DNA from: Hallerella porci
GTDB lineage: Bacteria > Fibrobacterota > Fibrobacteria > Fibrobacterales > Fibrobacteraceae
DNA length: 64,000 nt
Reading direction: 5' to 3'
Assembly (NCBI RefSeq): GCF_003148885.1
Contig: NZ_QGHD01000007.1
Location: 1 to 64,000, forward strand
Position 1 is the first letter of the stretch; each line of letters opens with the position of its first letter. Position numbers and translations under genes: made by a program. The notes beneath the pieces were generated by a model, which saw only the letters and a list, made by a program, of their open reading frames with translations, was not told the origin of the DNA and searched no databases. Shown here in pieces: positions 43,801-52,533 of this stretch.

Positions 43801-44534
43801 ATCCGTTCCCAGCGATAGAAGTCCGCGGAGTCAGTTTTTTTTACGACAAAACGCCGGTGCTTTCGGACGTTTCTTTCTCGGTTTCTGCGGGGGATTTTTT
43901 AGCGATTATCGGACCGAACGGCGGCGGAAAAAGTACGCTTATGAAATTGATTGTCGGGCTACTCAAACCGTCCGCGGGCGATATCCGTTTATTTGGCGAA
44001 AAAGTTCCGACAAAAAAAATCTCGGTCGGTTATGTGCCGCAGAATACCAATCGCAATTTGGAATTTCCGATTACGGTTGCCGAAACGGTGGCGACGGGAC
44101 TTCCTCAGTATAAACCGAATCCAGAAAAAGTTGCGCAAGCGTTAGAAACGGTGAAAATGGAATCGTTTGCTAACAGACGTCTTGGAGAACTTTCGGGCGG
44201 AGAACGGCAGCGGGTTTTAATTGCGCGGGCGTTAGCTGCGGATCCGCAAATTTTATTTCTCGATGAACCGTCGAGCAATATCGATGCCCGCGGGCAAGAA
44301 GATTTATACGGACTTCTCGCCAAATTGAATGAGAAAATGACGATTGTCATCGTCAGCCACGATTTGATGGTGCTTTCAAATCATGTGAAAAGCGTCGCTT
44401 GCGTGAACCGCGAAGTGCATTTTCATTCGGGCGCTCAAATCACTCCGGAAATGGTGCAGGGAATGTACGGCTGCGAAGTGGATTTAATCGCTCACGGAAT
44501 TCCGCACCGCGTTCTCGGAAGACACACGCATTAA
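43797..44534 (+). CDS. znuC: Zinc ABC transporter ATP-binding protein
   Basis: The product has 245 residues. Walker A is GPNGGGKST, the Q-loop is in VPQNTNR, the signature is LSGGERQR, Walker B ends LFLDEPSSNID and the switch His is in VSHDLMVLS. It powers uptake with ZnuA and a permease. The His-rich C-terminus (HGIPHRVLGRHTH) is common in ZnuC. The start is GTG at 43797, overlapping the znuA stop. The expected permease gene znuB does not follow; a terminator does. Confidence 0.9.
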   Translation: MNPFPAIEVRGVSFFYDKTPVLSDVSFSVSAGDFLAIIGPNGGGKSTLMKLIVGLLKPSAGDIRLFGEKVPTKKISVGYVPQNTNRNLEFPITVAETVATGLPQYKPNPEKVAQALETVKMESFANRRLGELSGGERQRVLIARALAADPQILFLDEPSSNIDARGQEDLYGLLAKLNEKMTIVIVSHDLMVLSNHVKSVACVNREVHFHSGAQITPEMVQGMYGCEVDLIAHGIPHRVLGRHTH

Positions 44535-44557
44535 ATTTTTCAAAATGGGAACTGTGA

Positions 44558-44592
44558 AGAGCGCGCCTTCGGCGCGCTCTCTTGCTTTTTTC
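44558..44592 (+). terminator. Rho-independent terminator after znuC
   Basis: Stem AGAGCGCGCC/GGCGCGCTCT (44558-44567, 44571-44580) with a TTC loop, then CTTGC and T residues. Confidence 0.85.
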
Positions 44593-44601
44593 CAAAAATT
44601 G

Positions 44602-44607
44602 TATAGT
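44602..44607 (+). promoter_or_regulatory. Possible -10 box next to the start of the MgtC-like gene
   Basis: TATAGT lies ten bases before the ATG at 44617, between the znuC terminator and the gene, and no Shine-Dalgarno sequence is present. A -35 element is not clear. Confidence 0.3.
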
Positions 44608-44616
44608 TTCTTTTGT

Positions 44617-45891
44617 ATGGAATTTAGTTCATTTTATCGACTAGCTTGTGCGCTCGCAATCGGACTGATTATCGGTTTACAGCGAGAAGGTGCGTTTAAA
44701 AATCAGGCGGATGTGCATCCGGCTGGGATTCGCACGTTTTCGATTACGGGGCTTTTGGGCGCGATTGCGGCACTCCTTTCGATGCAGATGGGAACTGCGG
44801 TGCCGTTTATCGGCGTGCTAGTTGTGCTCGGGCTTATTCTTGCGGTTTCGCATGCGACATTTTTACGCAAATCGGAAGAAAGTATTTTGGCGGCGGGGCT
44901 TACGACGACGGTCGCCATGCTTGCCGTTTTTTTGATGGGCGGACTTTGTTATTACGGAAAAATTCTTGAAAGTGTCGCGACGGCGATTGCTGTTCTCGGG
45001 CTCTTGACTCTCAAAGATCCGCTGCATTCTTTTGCGCATCGCGTTTCGCGCGAAGACATTGTGGCGACTCTTAAATTTGCGCTTATTTCGGCGGTGATTC
45101 TTCCGATTCTTCCAAAAACCGCTTACGGTCCACCCGGATTAGAAGTCATTTCTCCGTATAAAATTTGGCTTTTTGTCTGCTTTATTTCGGGAATTTCTTT
45201 TATCGGTTATGTGCTTATCAAATGGATTGGCCCGGGAAAAGGCATCGGCTTAACAGGACTTTTTGGCGGGCTTGCTTCAAGTACAGCGTTAACACTCAGC
45301 CTTTCGGGGCGCAGTAAAGATAATCCAGAATTTTCGGGTTCATTAACGACAGGAATTGTCATCGCTTGGTCGGTCATGTATCTGCGGGTTTATTTAATCT
45401 GCATTCTCTTTGTGCCCGCGACAGCGAAAGGACTTGCTCTCGCTCTTTTAATTCCGCCAATTCCCGGACTCATTTACGCTTACTTTTTACATCGTCGCAA
45501 TCAACTTTTGCATCCGACGCAAAATGAAAATTTTACGAATCCGTTTAATTTGCTCCCGTCGATTAAGTTTGGATTTATTTTCGCCGTGGTTCTTTTTGTG
45601 GCGAATGCGACGCAGAAATATTTCGGAAGTGATGCGCTTTTGCTTTCGAGTTTTATCACCGGCCTTGCGGATATGGATGCGATTACGCTTTCGGTTTTGG
45701 ATATGACAAAGTCGAATACGGTGCTTGTGTCGGCGGCGTGCAAAGCGATTGCGCTCGCGGCTTTGGCGAATACTCTTTGCAAAGGCGTTCTCGCTTGTGT
45801 CATCGGCGATAAAAATATGCGGCGGGCGATTTTACCGGCGATGGGAATTATCGCGGTTGCGTCGTTTTTAATGATTCTTCTTTTCGTGTAA
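44617..45891 (+). CDS. MgtC/SapB family membrane protein with DUF4010
   Basis: The product has 424 residues and about 12 hydrophobic helices. The N-terminal third matches MgtC/SapB (ALAIGLIIGLQREG, HPAGIRTFSITGLLGAI). The C-terminal two thirds match DUF4010 (GLTGLFGGLASSTALTLSLS, GLADMDAITLSV). Such fusions are common; a role in ion balance has been proposed for MgtC, but DUF4010 is undefined. I chose the ATG at 44617. No ribosome site lies upstream, but TATAGT occurs at 44602-44607, so a nearly leaderless transcript is possible. A terminator lies after it at 46007. Confidence 0.85.
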   Translation: MEFSSFYRLACALAIGLIIGLQREGAFKNQADVHPAGIRTFSITGLLGAIAALLSMQMGTAVPFIGVLVVLGLILAVSHATFLRKSEESILAAGLTTTVAMLAVFLMGGLCYYGKILESVATAIAVLGLLTLKDPLHSFAHRVSREDIVATLKFALISAVILPILPKTAYGPPGLEVISPYKIWLFVCFISGISFIGYVLIKWIGPGKGIGLTGLFGGLASSTALTLSLSGRSKDNPEFSGSLTTGIVIAWSVMYLRVYLICILFVPATAKGLALALLIPPIPGLIYAYFLHRRNQLLHPTQNENFTNPFNLLPSIKFGFIFAVVLFVANATQKYFGSDALLLSSFITGLADMDAITLSVLDMTKSNTVLVSAACKAIALAALANTLCKGVLACVIGDKNMRRAILPAMGIIAVASFLMILLFV

Positions 45892-46006
45892 TTGTTGTAA
45901 AAGACTACAACGCTTTCTGCGGAAAAAGACTTCACATTTTTAGGGAATGCTTTTAGATTTGTGGCTAGAAAAACAACAAACATCCTAGACCACACTCACA
46001 AAAAAC

Positions 46007-46040
46007 AACTCCACTTCCGAACGGCTGTGGAGTTTTTTTT
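46007..46040 (+). terminator. Rho-independent terminator
   Basis: Stem AACTCCAC/GTGGAGTT (46007-46014, 46027-46034) with a T run after it, downstream of the MgtC-like gene. Between it and that gene (45892-46006) I see nothing else. Confidence 0.75.
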
Positions 46041-46099
46041 ATCTAATTTTTATCGAAAATTTTTGTCGAATTGACGGCTTTTCAAAAATTCAAACCACA

Positions 46100-46130
46100 A
46101 AAAAAGCCCCGCATTGCGGGGCTTTTTTGA
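46100..46130. terminator. Bidirectional terminator, mainly for aspS
   Basis: Stem GCCCCGC/GCGGGGC (46106-46112, 46116-46122) with an ATT loop, and A and T runs on both sides. Confidence 0.9.
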
Positions 46131-46139
46131 CAAATGGAC

Positions 46140-47918
46140 TTAGTCGATTTTGTTGATCGAAATATGCAAATCGTTCAACTGAGCGACATCGACTTCGCTC
46201 GGGCAGTTGTCCATCGGGCTCGAAGCACTTGTGTTCTTCGGGAAGGCGATGAAATCGCGGATGGAATCTTGACCTTCCATCGTGGCGACGACACGGTCCA
46301 AACCAAAGGCGAGACCGCCGTGCGGAGGAGCGCCGAACTTGAACGCATCCACGAAGAAGCCGAACTTATCGCGGACTTGTTCTTCGGAAAGACCGAGAAG
46401 ACGGAAGACTTTTTCTTGGACTTTCGGATCGTGAATACGAATCGAACCGCCACCGATTTCGACACCGTTCAAAACGAGGTCGTAAGCTTCGGCGTTGCAA
46501 TCCTTCAAATTGCCCGAGAGCATCATTTCGAGATGTTCCGGAAGCGGATTGGTGAACGGGTGATGCATCGCCATGTAGCGGCCTTCCGTTTCGCTGTATT
46601 CGAACATCGGGAATTCGGTAATCCAAACAAATTCGCGTTTCTTCGGATCGCGGAGACCTTTGATGCGGGCGACTTCCAAACGGAGCTGACCCATTGCGGT
46701 AGCGGCTACTTTTTCCGGACCTGCGATGAAGAACATCATGTCGCCGTTTTTAGCGCCGACTTCGTCGCGAAGAGCGTTTAATTGTTCGGTGGTGAAGAAT
46801 TTACCAACCTGCGTTTCGACGACATCGTTTTCTTTGACGCGCATCCACACAAGACCCTTTGCTCCGTACTTGGCGACATAAGCGGTCAAGTCATCGATTT
46901 GCTTGCGGGTAAAATCAACGCAACCCTTGGCAGCGATGCCACGGACTTTTCCGCCGGCTGCGACGACGTTTTTGAAAACGCCGAAATTCGATGTCGCTGC
47001 AATTTCAGAAACATCGTGAATTTCCAAGTCGAAGCGAAGGTCCGGTTTATCCGAACCGTATTTGAGCATCGCTTCGTGCCACTTCATCCGACGAATGTGA
47101 CGCGGCGGTTCAAAGTTCCAAACTTTGCCGAGAACTTCGGTCACGAATTTGTCGAACATTTCCATGACTTCGTCTTGATTGACGAAAGACATTTCCACGT
47201 CAATCTGCGTAAATTCGGGCTGACGGTCTGCGCGGAGGTCTTCATCGCGGAAGCACTTCGCAATTTGGAAGTAGCGGTCAAAGCCTGCAATCATCAACAA
47301 CTGCTTGTATTGTTGCGGAGATTGCGGAAGAGCGTAAAATTCGCCCGGGTTCACGCGCGACGGGACGAGATAGTCGCGGGCACCTTCCGGCGTCGATTTG
47401 CAAAGCACCGGCGTTTCGATATTTTCAAAACCGTTTGCGTAGAAGAAATCATAAACCGCTTTGAGGAAACGGCTCTTGAGCAAAAGATTTTTCTGAATCC
47501 ACGGACGGCGCAAGTCCAAGTAGCGATACTTCAAACGGAAGTCATCGTTTTCTTTGCTTTCTTCTTTGGCGTTGTTGATTTCAATCGGCGAAGTTTGTGC
47601 TTCGTTCAAAATTTCGAGCTTGTCCACTTTGACGTCAACAGCACCAGTGGCGAGCTTATCGTTTTCCATGCCTTCGGGACGAGCCTGGACTTCACCGGTA
47701 ATGTAAATGACGAATTCATTGCGGAGGTTATCTGCCAGTTTGTGAACTTCGGCGTTGCGTTCCGGATTGAAGACGACCTGAGTTTTTCCGTATTTGTCGC
47801 GGAGATCGACGAAAATAACGCCGCCCAAATCGCGACGGCGGTCAACCCAGCCTGCGAGAGAAACGGTTTTACCGATGTCTTCTTTGCGGAGTTCGCCGCA
47901 GTTGTGTGTACGTTTCAT
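46140..47918 (-). CDS. aspS: Aspartyl-tRNA synthetase
   Basis: The product has 592 residues, the bacterial length. The anticodon-binding OB fold is at the N-terminus (SLAGWVDRRRDLGGVIFVDLRD). Class II motif 2 is FRDEDLRADRQPEFTQID, and the bacterial GAD insertion covers about residues 300-400. Motif 3 is GLAFGLDRVV near the C-terminus. It charges tRNA-Asp; whether it also charges tRNA-Asn cannot be told here. The 408-codon plus-strand frame across its 5' part is a shadow. Confidence 0.97.
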   Translation of the reverse strand: MKRTHNCGELRKEDIGKTVSLAGWVDRRRDLGGVIFVDLRDKYGKTQVVFNPERNAEVHKLADNLRNEFVIYITGEVQARPEGMENDKLATGAVDVKVDKLEILNEAQTSPIEINNAKEESKENDDFRLKYRYLDLRRPWIQKNLLLKSRFLKAVYDFFYANGFENIETPVLCKSTPEGARDYLVPSRVNPGEFYALPQSPQQYKQLLMIAGFDRYFQIAKCFRDEDLRADRQPEFTQIDVEMSFVNQDEVMEMFDKFVTEVLGKVWNFEPPRHIRRMKWHEAMLKYGSDKPDLRFDLEIHDVSEIAATSNFGVFKNVVAAGGKVRGIAAKGCVDFTRKQIDDLTAYVAKYGAKGLVWMRVKENDVVETQVGKFFTTEQLNALRDEVGAKNGDMMFFIAGPEKVAATAMGQLRLEVARIKGLRDPKKREFVWITEFPMFEYSETEGRYMAMHHPFTNPLPEHLEMMLSGNLKDCNAEAYDLVLNGVEIGGGSIRIHDPKVQEKVFRLLGLSEEQVRDKFGFFVDAFKFGAPPHGGLAFGLDRVVATMEGQDSIRDFIAFPKNTSASSPMDNCPSEVDVAQLNDLHISINKID

Positions 47919-48004
47919 AAAGTGAACTTCCTTGATTGGAATTTAAGCGCTAAAAAGATAGAAAGTTTTCGGCTTTTGGTTTTGGATTTTTATTTTTTTA
48001 CAAA

Positions 48005-48520
48005 TTGAAACGAAAAGTTAAATATCTGCTTTGCCTCATTCTCGTCGGCGGAACGGGGCTTCTTCTGTGGGATCTTTTGGTTTATCCTGAATCGTTGCAT
48101 GTGCCTTCGGCGATTTCATTTGACCACGAAAAACACGGCGAAAATATCGGAGTCGATTGCGCCAAGTGTCATGGGGGAGCAGAAACGGGAATGCGCGCGT
48201 TAATGCCTGCGAAATCGGACTGTATGGATTGTCATAATTTGCCGCTCACCGGCACCGCAGAAGATGAAAAATTGCAAGAAGCGCTCAAAAATGCCTCGGA
48301 TTTTCCGTTTCGTTTTACAAGTCTTTTGCCGGCGAATGTGATTTTCCCGCATGGATTACATACGAAAGCAGGAGTAACTTGCGAAACGTGTCACGGTTCT
48401 GCAAAAGAAATTAACGCGGGAAAGCGTCCGATTGTTCGGATGGAAGATTGTATGGATTGTCATCGCGGAAATCGCGGATTTCCCAAAGCTTCCACGGATT
48501 GTGCGAGGTGTCATCGATGA
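48005..48520 (+). CDS. Pentaheme c-type cytochrome
   Basis: The product has 171 residues. An N-terminal helix (YLLCLILVGGTGLLLWDLLV) anchors or exports it. Five CxxCH heme sites stand at 52-56, 73-77, 126-130, 149-153 and 166-170. Extra His residues in FDHEKHG and FPHGLHT can serve as second axial ligands, as in cytochrome c3/c7 and in the ActA/QrcA/NrfB electron carriers. It should pass electrons in the periplasm. The only start that keeps the helix is TTG at 48005, without a clear ribosome site. The stop overlaps the next start (ATGA), so it is the first gene of a coupled four-gene run. Confidence 0.85.
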   Translation: MKRKVKYLLCLILVGGTGLLLWDLLVYPESLHVPSAISFDHEKHGENIGVDCAKCHGGAETGMRALMPAKSDCMDCHNLPLTGTAEDEKLQEALKNASDFPFRFTSLLPANVIFPHGLHTKAGVTCETCHGSAKEINAGKRPIVRMEDCMDCHRGNRGFPKASTDCARCHR

Positions 48521-49395
48521 AAATTTCGCGGGCGACTTTTCTCAAATTGATGGCGGGAATGTCTGCGCTTTTTTCGCTCGTAAGCTGCCGACGCATGCGT
48601 CCGATTCCCGAAAATTTTCACCGCGTTTCGGTCAAGCCCGATTTAAAACTTTTCGAAGAAGAAATCGCAATCGCCAGCAAGAATACGCCGACGAATGAAA
48701 ATTTAGTGCGCATCTCGCGGCCGGGAGCGCATCCCAAATTTCCGCATGCCGATGTGCGATTTGGCATGGCGATTGATTTGGAAAAATGCAATGGCTGCGG
48801 AAAATGTGCGCTCGCTTGCATGGTTGAAAATAATGTGCCGCGGGTAAACGAAGACGAATCGAAGCGCGGACGCTTTATGCATTGGCTTGAAATGCGCGGC
48901 GATATTCCTGTGATGTGTGCGCATTGTGGCGATGCGCCGTGTGAAAAAGTTTGCCCGACGGGAGCTGCCGTTGCAAGCCCAGACGGATTTTCGGCAATGG
49001 TTTATCCGCGTTGCATTGGGACGCGTTTCTGCGGGGCGAATTGTCCATTGCACGCGCGAAAATTCAATTATACAAGCGCCGAAGAAAATGGATTCGCTTA
49101 TAAATTCAATGCCGAAGTTCCGTTACGTCCGCAAGGCGTGATGGAAAAATGTTCGCTTTGCATTCAGCGTTTACAAAATGCGAGAATTCGTGCGAAAACT
49201 TGGGGCGAAAATTGGGACGGTTCTGGAGTTAAAACCGCTTGTGCAGAAGCGTGTCCGAATCGAGCGATTATTTGCGGAAATTGGTTGGATGCAGATTCGG
49301 AACTCGTGCGTGCAACGCGTGGACGAATTCTGTATGCGCCGAAAGCGATTGCGGATTTTTCGCCCGCTGTCGTTTATCTTTTGGGGAAACTATGA
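48517..49395 (+). CDS. Periplasmic four-cluster ferredoxin lipoprotein (NrfC/PsrB/ActB-like)
   Basis: The product has 292 residues. The N-terminus SRATFLKLMAGMSALFSLVSC looks like a Tat-type export signal with a lipobox Cys24. Four [4Fe-4S] motif groups are visible: CNGCGKCALAC (91-101), CAHCGDAPCEKVCP (134-147), CIGTRFCGANCP (166-177) and CSLC (212-215) with the late CAEACP. This is the layout of the electron-transfer subunit of the DMSO reductase/NrfC/PsrB/ActB group. It should link the pentaheme cytochrome to the membrane subunit. It overlaps both neighbours by four bases (ATGA). GAGG precedes the ATG at 48517. No molybdopterin catalytic subunit is adjacent. Confidence 0.88.
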   Translation: MKISRATFLKLMAGMSALFSLVSCRRMRPIPENFHRVSVKPDLKLFEEEIAIASKNTPTNENLVRISRPGAHPKFPHADVRFGMAIDLEKCNGCGKCALACMVENNVPRVNEDESKRGRFMHWLEMRGDIPVMCAHCGDAPCEKVCPTGAAVASPDGFSAMVYPRCIGTRFCGANCPLHARKFNYTSAEENGFAYKFNAEVPLRPQGVMEKCSLCIQRLQNARIRAKTWGENWDGSGVKTACAEACPNRAIICGNWLDADSELVRATRGRILYAPKAIADFSPAVVYLLGKL

Positions 49396-51032
49396 ATCGG
49401 TATTTGTTGATTTTTGGAATTATCCTTTTGATTCCGGGACTCATCGCTGTGGATTTTGCGCTTGCGTTCGGGCCTGCGTCTTGGGCGATTTCGCAAAAAG
49501 AATTTTGGGGAACGCCGATTTCTAATTTTGTCTTTTGGATTGGACTTGCGCATGCGGGAACTTTTTTCTCGGCGATTCTTCTCGTATTGGGCGCACGCTT
49601 TCAGCATCGCATTGCGTTAATCGCAGAATTTTCCACCTTAGCATCTCTCGTTATCGCGGGCACTTTCCCGCTGATTCATTTGGGAATTCCGAGTCGCTTT
49701 GATGCGATGATTCCCTTTGGCAATGTGCGCACATTTTTAATCAATCCCGAATCTCCGCTCACGTGGGATTTTGTCGCCATCCTCGCTTACACGACGGCTT
49801 CGACTCTTTTTCTTTTGTTGCATCTTTTGAAAACGAAATTTTCAACTCTCGAAAGTTTTCGAAGACCGATGGCGTGGATACTTTTTCCGCTTGTGCTTTG
49901 GGTGCATACGATTGTCTCTCTCGATTTTGCGGTGACATTTGTCCCCGAATGGCAAGGCGCATATTTTCCGCTTTATTTTATTAGCGGCGCGCTTTTCTCG
50001 GGAATTGCGCTGGTGCAAATTTTATTAGAACTTTTGAAACGCCGCGTTCGTCGCATCGAAAGTTTGCTCATCACTTTTTCGTGGGCGATGCTTTCTTTTT
50101 GGATTTGGGAAGCGTTAACAAAAAATATTTGGCATCCAGAAATTCTCGTTTTCGGATTTTTAATTCCGCAGTTGCTTTGGATTCCTTCGTTGCGGGAACG
50201 CTCGATGGTGCGGGCGTCGGCGGCGCTTGCCGTCATCATTTCTCTTTGGTGGGAACGCATTCTTTTGGTGCAAAAAAATCCGCTCGATTGGACTTGGGTG
50301 GACATCGGACTTTTATCATTTGGCATCGGACTTTTTTGCGTTTTATTTGCGCTCCTCCGAATTTTTACGCAGAAATTTTTTGCCAAAGCATTGGACGAAG
50401 AATCGGCAGAAGAATTGCCGAAAAATTTATTTGCAAAACGACCGTTTTTCTTTTCGATTCTTCTCGGCGTTTTCTGCGCCGCAGGATTTGCAACTTACTT
50501 TATCTGTAATGCTTCGGCATTTCCAATTCTTCGCATCGTACCGTTTTTGCTTCCGATTGCAGCGCTTGTCGCTATAGTGAGTTTATCTGGAATCGCAGCG
50601 TGGAAAATTTTTTCCAAGTCAAAAGTTATCGTTTCTTTTATCGCTATTTTTTGCGCTCTCGTTTCGGCTAGTGCATGGATTTACCGCGGGCATGAAACCG
50701 CATATGACGAAGATTACATTCAAGTGAAAGCCGAAAAAACGCAGACGGTGCGCAGCGAACGCGAAGCCGAAAAATTATTCAACGCACGCTGCGCTTCTTG
50801 CCACGGAAAAGATGGAAAGTTCAACAAAAAATTTGTTCGCGAATATTATCCGTTACCGCAAAAACTTTCGCGCGAACGAATCGATTCTCTCGGCGTCGAT
50901 TCGCTTTCGCAAGTCATTTTAAACGGCCGAAATTATATGCAAGCTTTTCGCGGACGCGTTTCGGAATCCGAAGCAAATGCGCTCGTCATGCATTTGAAAA
51001 AATTAGCTGAAAAAAATGCGGAGGCAAAATGA
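49392..51032 (+). CDS. NrfD/PsrC-type quinol-interacting membrane subunit fused to a cytochrome c domain
   Basis: The product has 546 residues. Residues 1-410 form about ten to eleven hydrophobic helices, with the NrfD-like features WGTPISNFVFWIGLAHAG and VHTIVSLDFAVTFVPEWQG. After another helix near 420-440 comes a periplasmic cytochrome c domain with CASCH at 467-471 and a likely Met ligand at 516 (NGRNYMQAF). NrfD subunits exchange electrons or protons with the quinone pool. The fused heme domain recalls ActE of alternative complex III, but as a C-terminal fusion. It starts at ATG 49392, overlapping the ferredoxin gene (ATGA), and overlaps the next gene likewise. Confidence 0.85.
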   Translation: MNRYLLIFGIILLIPGLIAVDFALAFGPASWAISQKEFWGTPISNFVFWIGLAHAGTFFSAILLVLGARFQHRIALIAEFSTLASLVIAGTFPLIHLGIPSRFDAMIPFGNVRTFLINPESPLTWDFVAILAYTTASTLFLLLHLLKTKFSTLESFRRPMAWILFPLVLWVHTIVSLDFAVTFVPEWQGAYFPLYFISGALFSGIALVQILLELLKRRVRRIESLLITFSWAMLSFWIWEALTKNIWHPEILVFGFLIPQLLWIPSLRERSMVRASAALAVIISLWWERILLVQKNPLDWTWVDIGLLSFGIGLFCVLFALLRIFTQKFFAKALDEESAEELPKNLFAKRPFFFSILLGVFCAAGFATYFICNASAFPILRIVPFLLPIAALVAIVSLSGIAAWKIFSKSKVIVSFIAIFCALVSASAWIYRGHETAYDEDYIQVKAEKTQTVRSEREAEKLFNARCASCHGKDGKFNKKFVREYYPLPQKLSRERIDSLGVDSLSQVILNGRNYMQAFRGRVSESEANALVMHLKKLAEKNAEAK

Positions 51033-51490
51033 GTTCTTTTTCGTATATGCTCGCCGCTCTTTTTGCGATGATTCCTGCGCCCTTTTTATTCCGCGGAAAA
51101 TTGCCGTTAGAATTACGCGGTGCTTCGATTGCGATGGTGCTTTTGGCGGCGGAGTTTTTTATTTACTTTGTCGCTTCGCCCACTTATCCGCAATATGAAA
51201 TTTTACCCTTTCGAATGCTCGCATTAACCCTTTGCATTTCCTCATTATTTTTAGAAATGCGGCGACGCCTTTTTGGAATTCTCGCATCTTTACTTTGGAT
51301 GTGGATTGAATTTTTTGGAATGCTTTCGCTTTCGTATCGCGGCGAAGAATTTCATCCGGCGACGTTAATTATTTTAGCTTCGACATTTCTTCCGATTTAT
51401 TTTTTGCATCCGTATAAACGCGAATCGCGATTTATTCTCGCGGTCTTGTGGGTCGCGGCTTGGATTTTTTCTTACGAAGTGCGATTTTAA
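51029..51490 (+). CDS. Small membrane protein, last gene of the redox operon
   Basis: The product has 153 residues and four or five hydrophobic helices covering nearly its whole length (4-22, 32-50, 62-78, 86-105, 108-125, 130-148). It has no cysteines, no heme site and no family that I recognise. It starts at ATG 51029, overlapping the NrfD-cytochrome stop (ATGA), so its synthesis is tied to the complex. By position it could be an extra membrane subunit like ActF or an assembly factor. This is inference only. Confidence 0.75.
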   Translation: MSSFSYMLAALFAMIPAPFLFRGKLPLELRGASIAMVLLAAEFFIYFVASPTYPQYEILPFRMLALTLCISSLFLEMRRRLFGILASLLWMWIEFFGMLSLSYRGEEFHPATLIILASTFLPIYFLHPYKRESRFILAVLWVAAWIFSYEVRF

Positions 51491-51497
51491 TTTGAAA

Positions 51498-52097
51498 TTA
51501 TTCTTCGGGAAGTAAATCGCCACGGATAATTTCAATGGAATCGCCGACGAGGCTGATGATATTTGTCGGCTTAATTTCAATCGGTCCGCAGTCGATCATC
51601 ATATCGACTTTATGTTCGAAAAGTTTCCACAAATCATCGGGCTCGGTGAAAACTTCATCGTCCGAAATTTTTGCCGCTGTGCTCAAAATCGGTTTGTCGT
51701 AAATGCGGAAAAGTTCTTTGAAAAAAGGATGCTCGGGCATCCGGAAGCCGACTTCGGGACGTTTGACATCGAGCTTGCGAGCGATGGAAGGATCTGCGGG
51801 GAGAATAAATGTATAAGGCCCTGGCACGCGATGCTTCATAATTTGAAAAGCGAAATTGCTCACGTGAGCGTATTCCGAAGCTTTCCGAATATCGGGCAAA
51901 ATAATCGCCATCACAAATTTTTTCATCGGCTTTTTCAACTGATACAAGCGATGAATTGCCCGCGAAGATTCGGCGGAACATCCGATGGCATAGCCCGATT
52001 CCGTCGGGTATAAAACGAGACCGTCTTTGTCTAAAATGTCGGCGGCTTGTTTGACGAAACGAGCCTGCGGATTTAAGGGATGAACTTCTAAACGCAT
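51498..52097 (-). CDS. YrdC/YciO/Sua5 family protein
   Basis: The product has 199 residues. The YrdC fold is recognised by LYPTESGYAIGC, KPMKKFVMAIIL, GPYTFILPAD, VGFRMPEHPF and the late STAAKISDDEV. Sua5/YrdC makes threonylcarbamoyl-AMP for the t6A base of tRNAs. YciO paralogues of this length share the fold but may not. The SxTxK/R core is changed to LKKPMKK here, a YciO-like feature. It converges on the redox operon eight bases away and has its own start 37 bases downstream of the yraN-like gene. Confidence 0.82.
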   Translation of the reverse strand: MRLEVHPLNPQARFVKQAADILDKDGLVLYPTESGYAIGCSAESSRAIHRLYQLKKPMKKFVMAIILPDIRKASEYAHVSNFAFQIMKHRVPGPYTFILPADPSIARKLDVKRPEVGFRMPEHPFFKELFRIYDKPILSTAAKISDDEVFTEPDDLWKLFEHKVDMMIDCGPIEIKPTNIISLVGDSIEIIRGDLLPEE

Positions 52098-52134
52098 AGA
52101 AAAAAAATAGTAAAGCGAAAAAGGGAAGCGAAAA

Positions 52135-52533
52135 TTAGCAACGCGGAATGACTTGGTTTGCGACGAAGGCGTCTTCGTAATGCGTGAGTTTCGGCGTTCC
52201 TTGACTCATGTCCACGCAGACGACATCAAATCGCGATTTCTGATCGAGGCCTCCGTGAAAATGCAAAAAGTGCACTGCGGTTTTCCAAACTTGAAATTGC
52301 TTTTTGGAATTGACGCGGCTTGCGGGCGTCCCTTTGTCGGATTTCCAAACGGATTTTACTTCGACAAAAAGAATGGTGCCGTCGGGCGCTTGGGCGACGA
52401 TATCTAATTCGCCGTTGAGATAGCGATAATTGCGGGCGAGAATGCGACAATTTTTTCGGCAAAGAAATGCGGTCGCTTGCAATTCGGCGAAGCGTCCTTT
52501 CTTTTTATTCGCACTTTTCCCTGCGTCGATCAT
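52135..52533 (-). CDS. YraN family (UPF0102) nuclease-like protein
   Basis: The product has 132 residues. The family pattern is clear: GRFAELQATAFLCRKNCRIL, NYRYLNGELDIVAQ and ILFVEVKSV, the last two giving the D and ExK of a PD-(D/E)XK fold. YraN proteins resemble Holliday-junction resolvases, but their role is unproven. The ATG overlaps the kinase stop by four bases (ATGA), so it is translated with the kinase. A start at 52533 gives a short basic N-terminus. Confidence 0.88.
   Translation of the reverse strand: MIDAGKSANKKKGRFAELQATAFLCRKNCRILARNYRYLNGELDIVAQAPDGTILFVEVKSVWKSDKGTPASRVNSKKQFQVWKTAVHFLHFHGGLDQKSRFDVVCVDMSQGTPKLTHYEDAFVANQVIPRC

Noticed and set aside
45892-46006. Small gene after the MgtC-like gene
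   Set aside because: No frame with a start, ribosome site and plausible composition was found there.
46782-48008. 408-codon plus-strand frame opposite aspS
   Set aside because: The aspS gene is certain on the other strand; this is its shadow and its F/V/R-rich composition is not protein-like.
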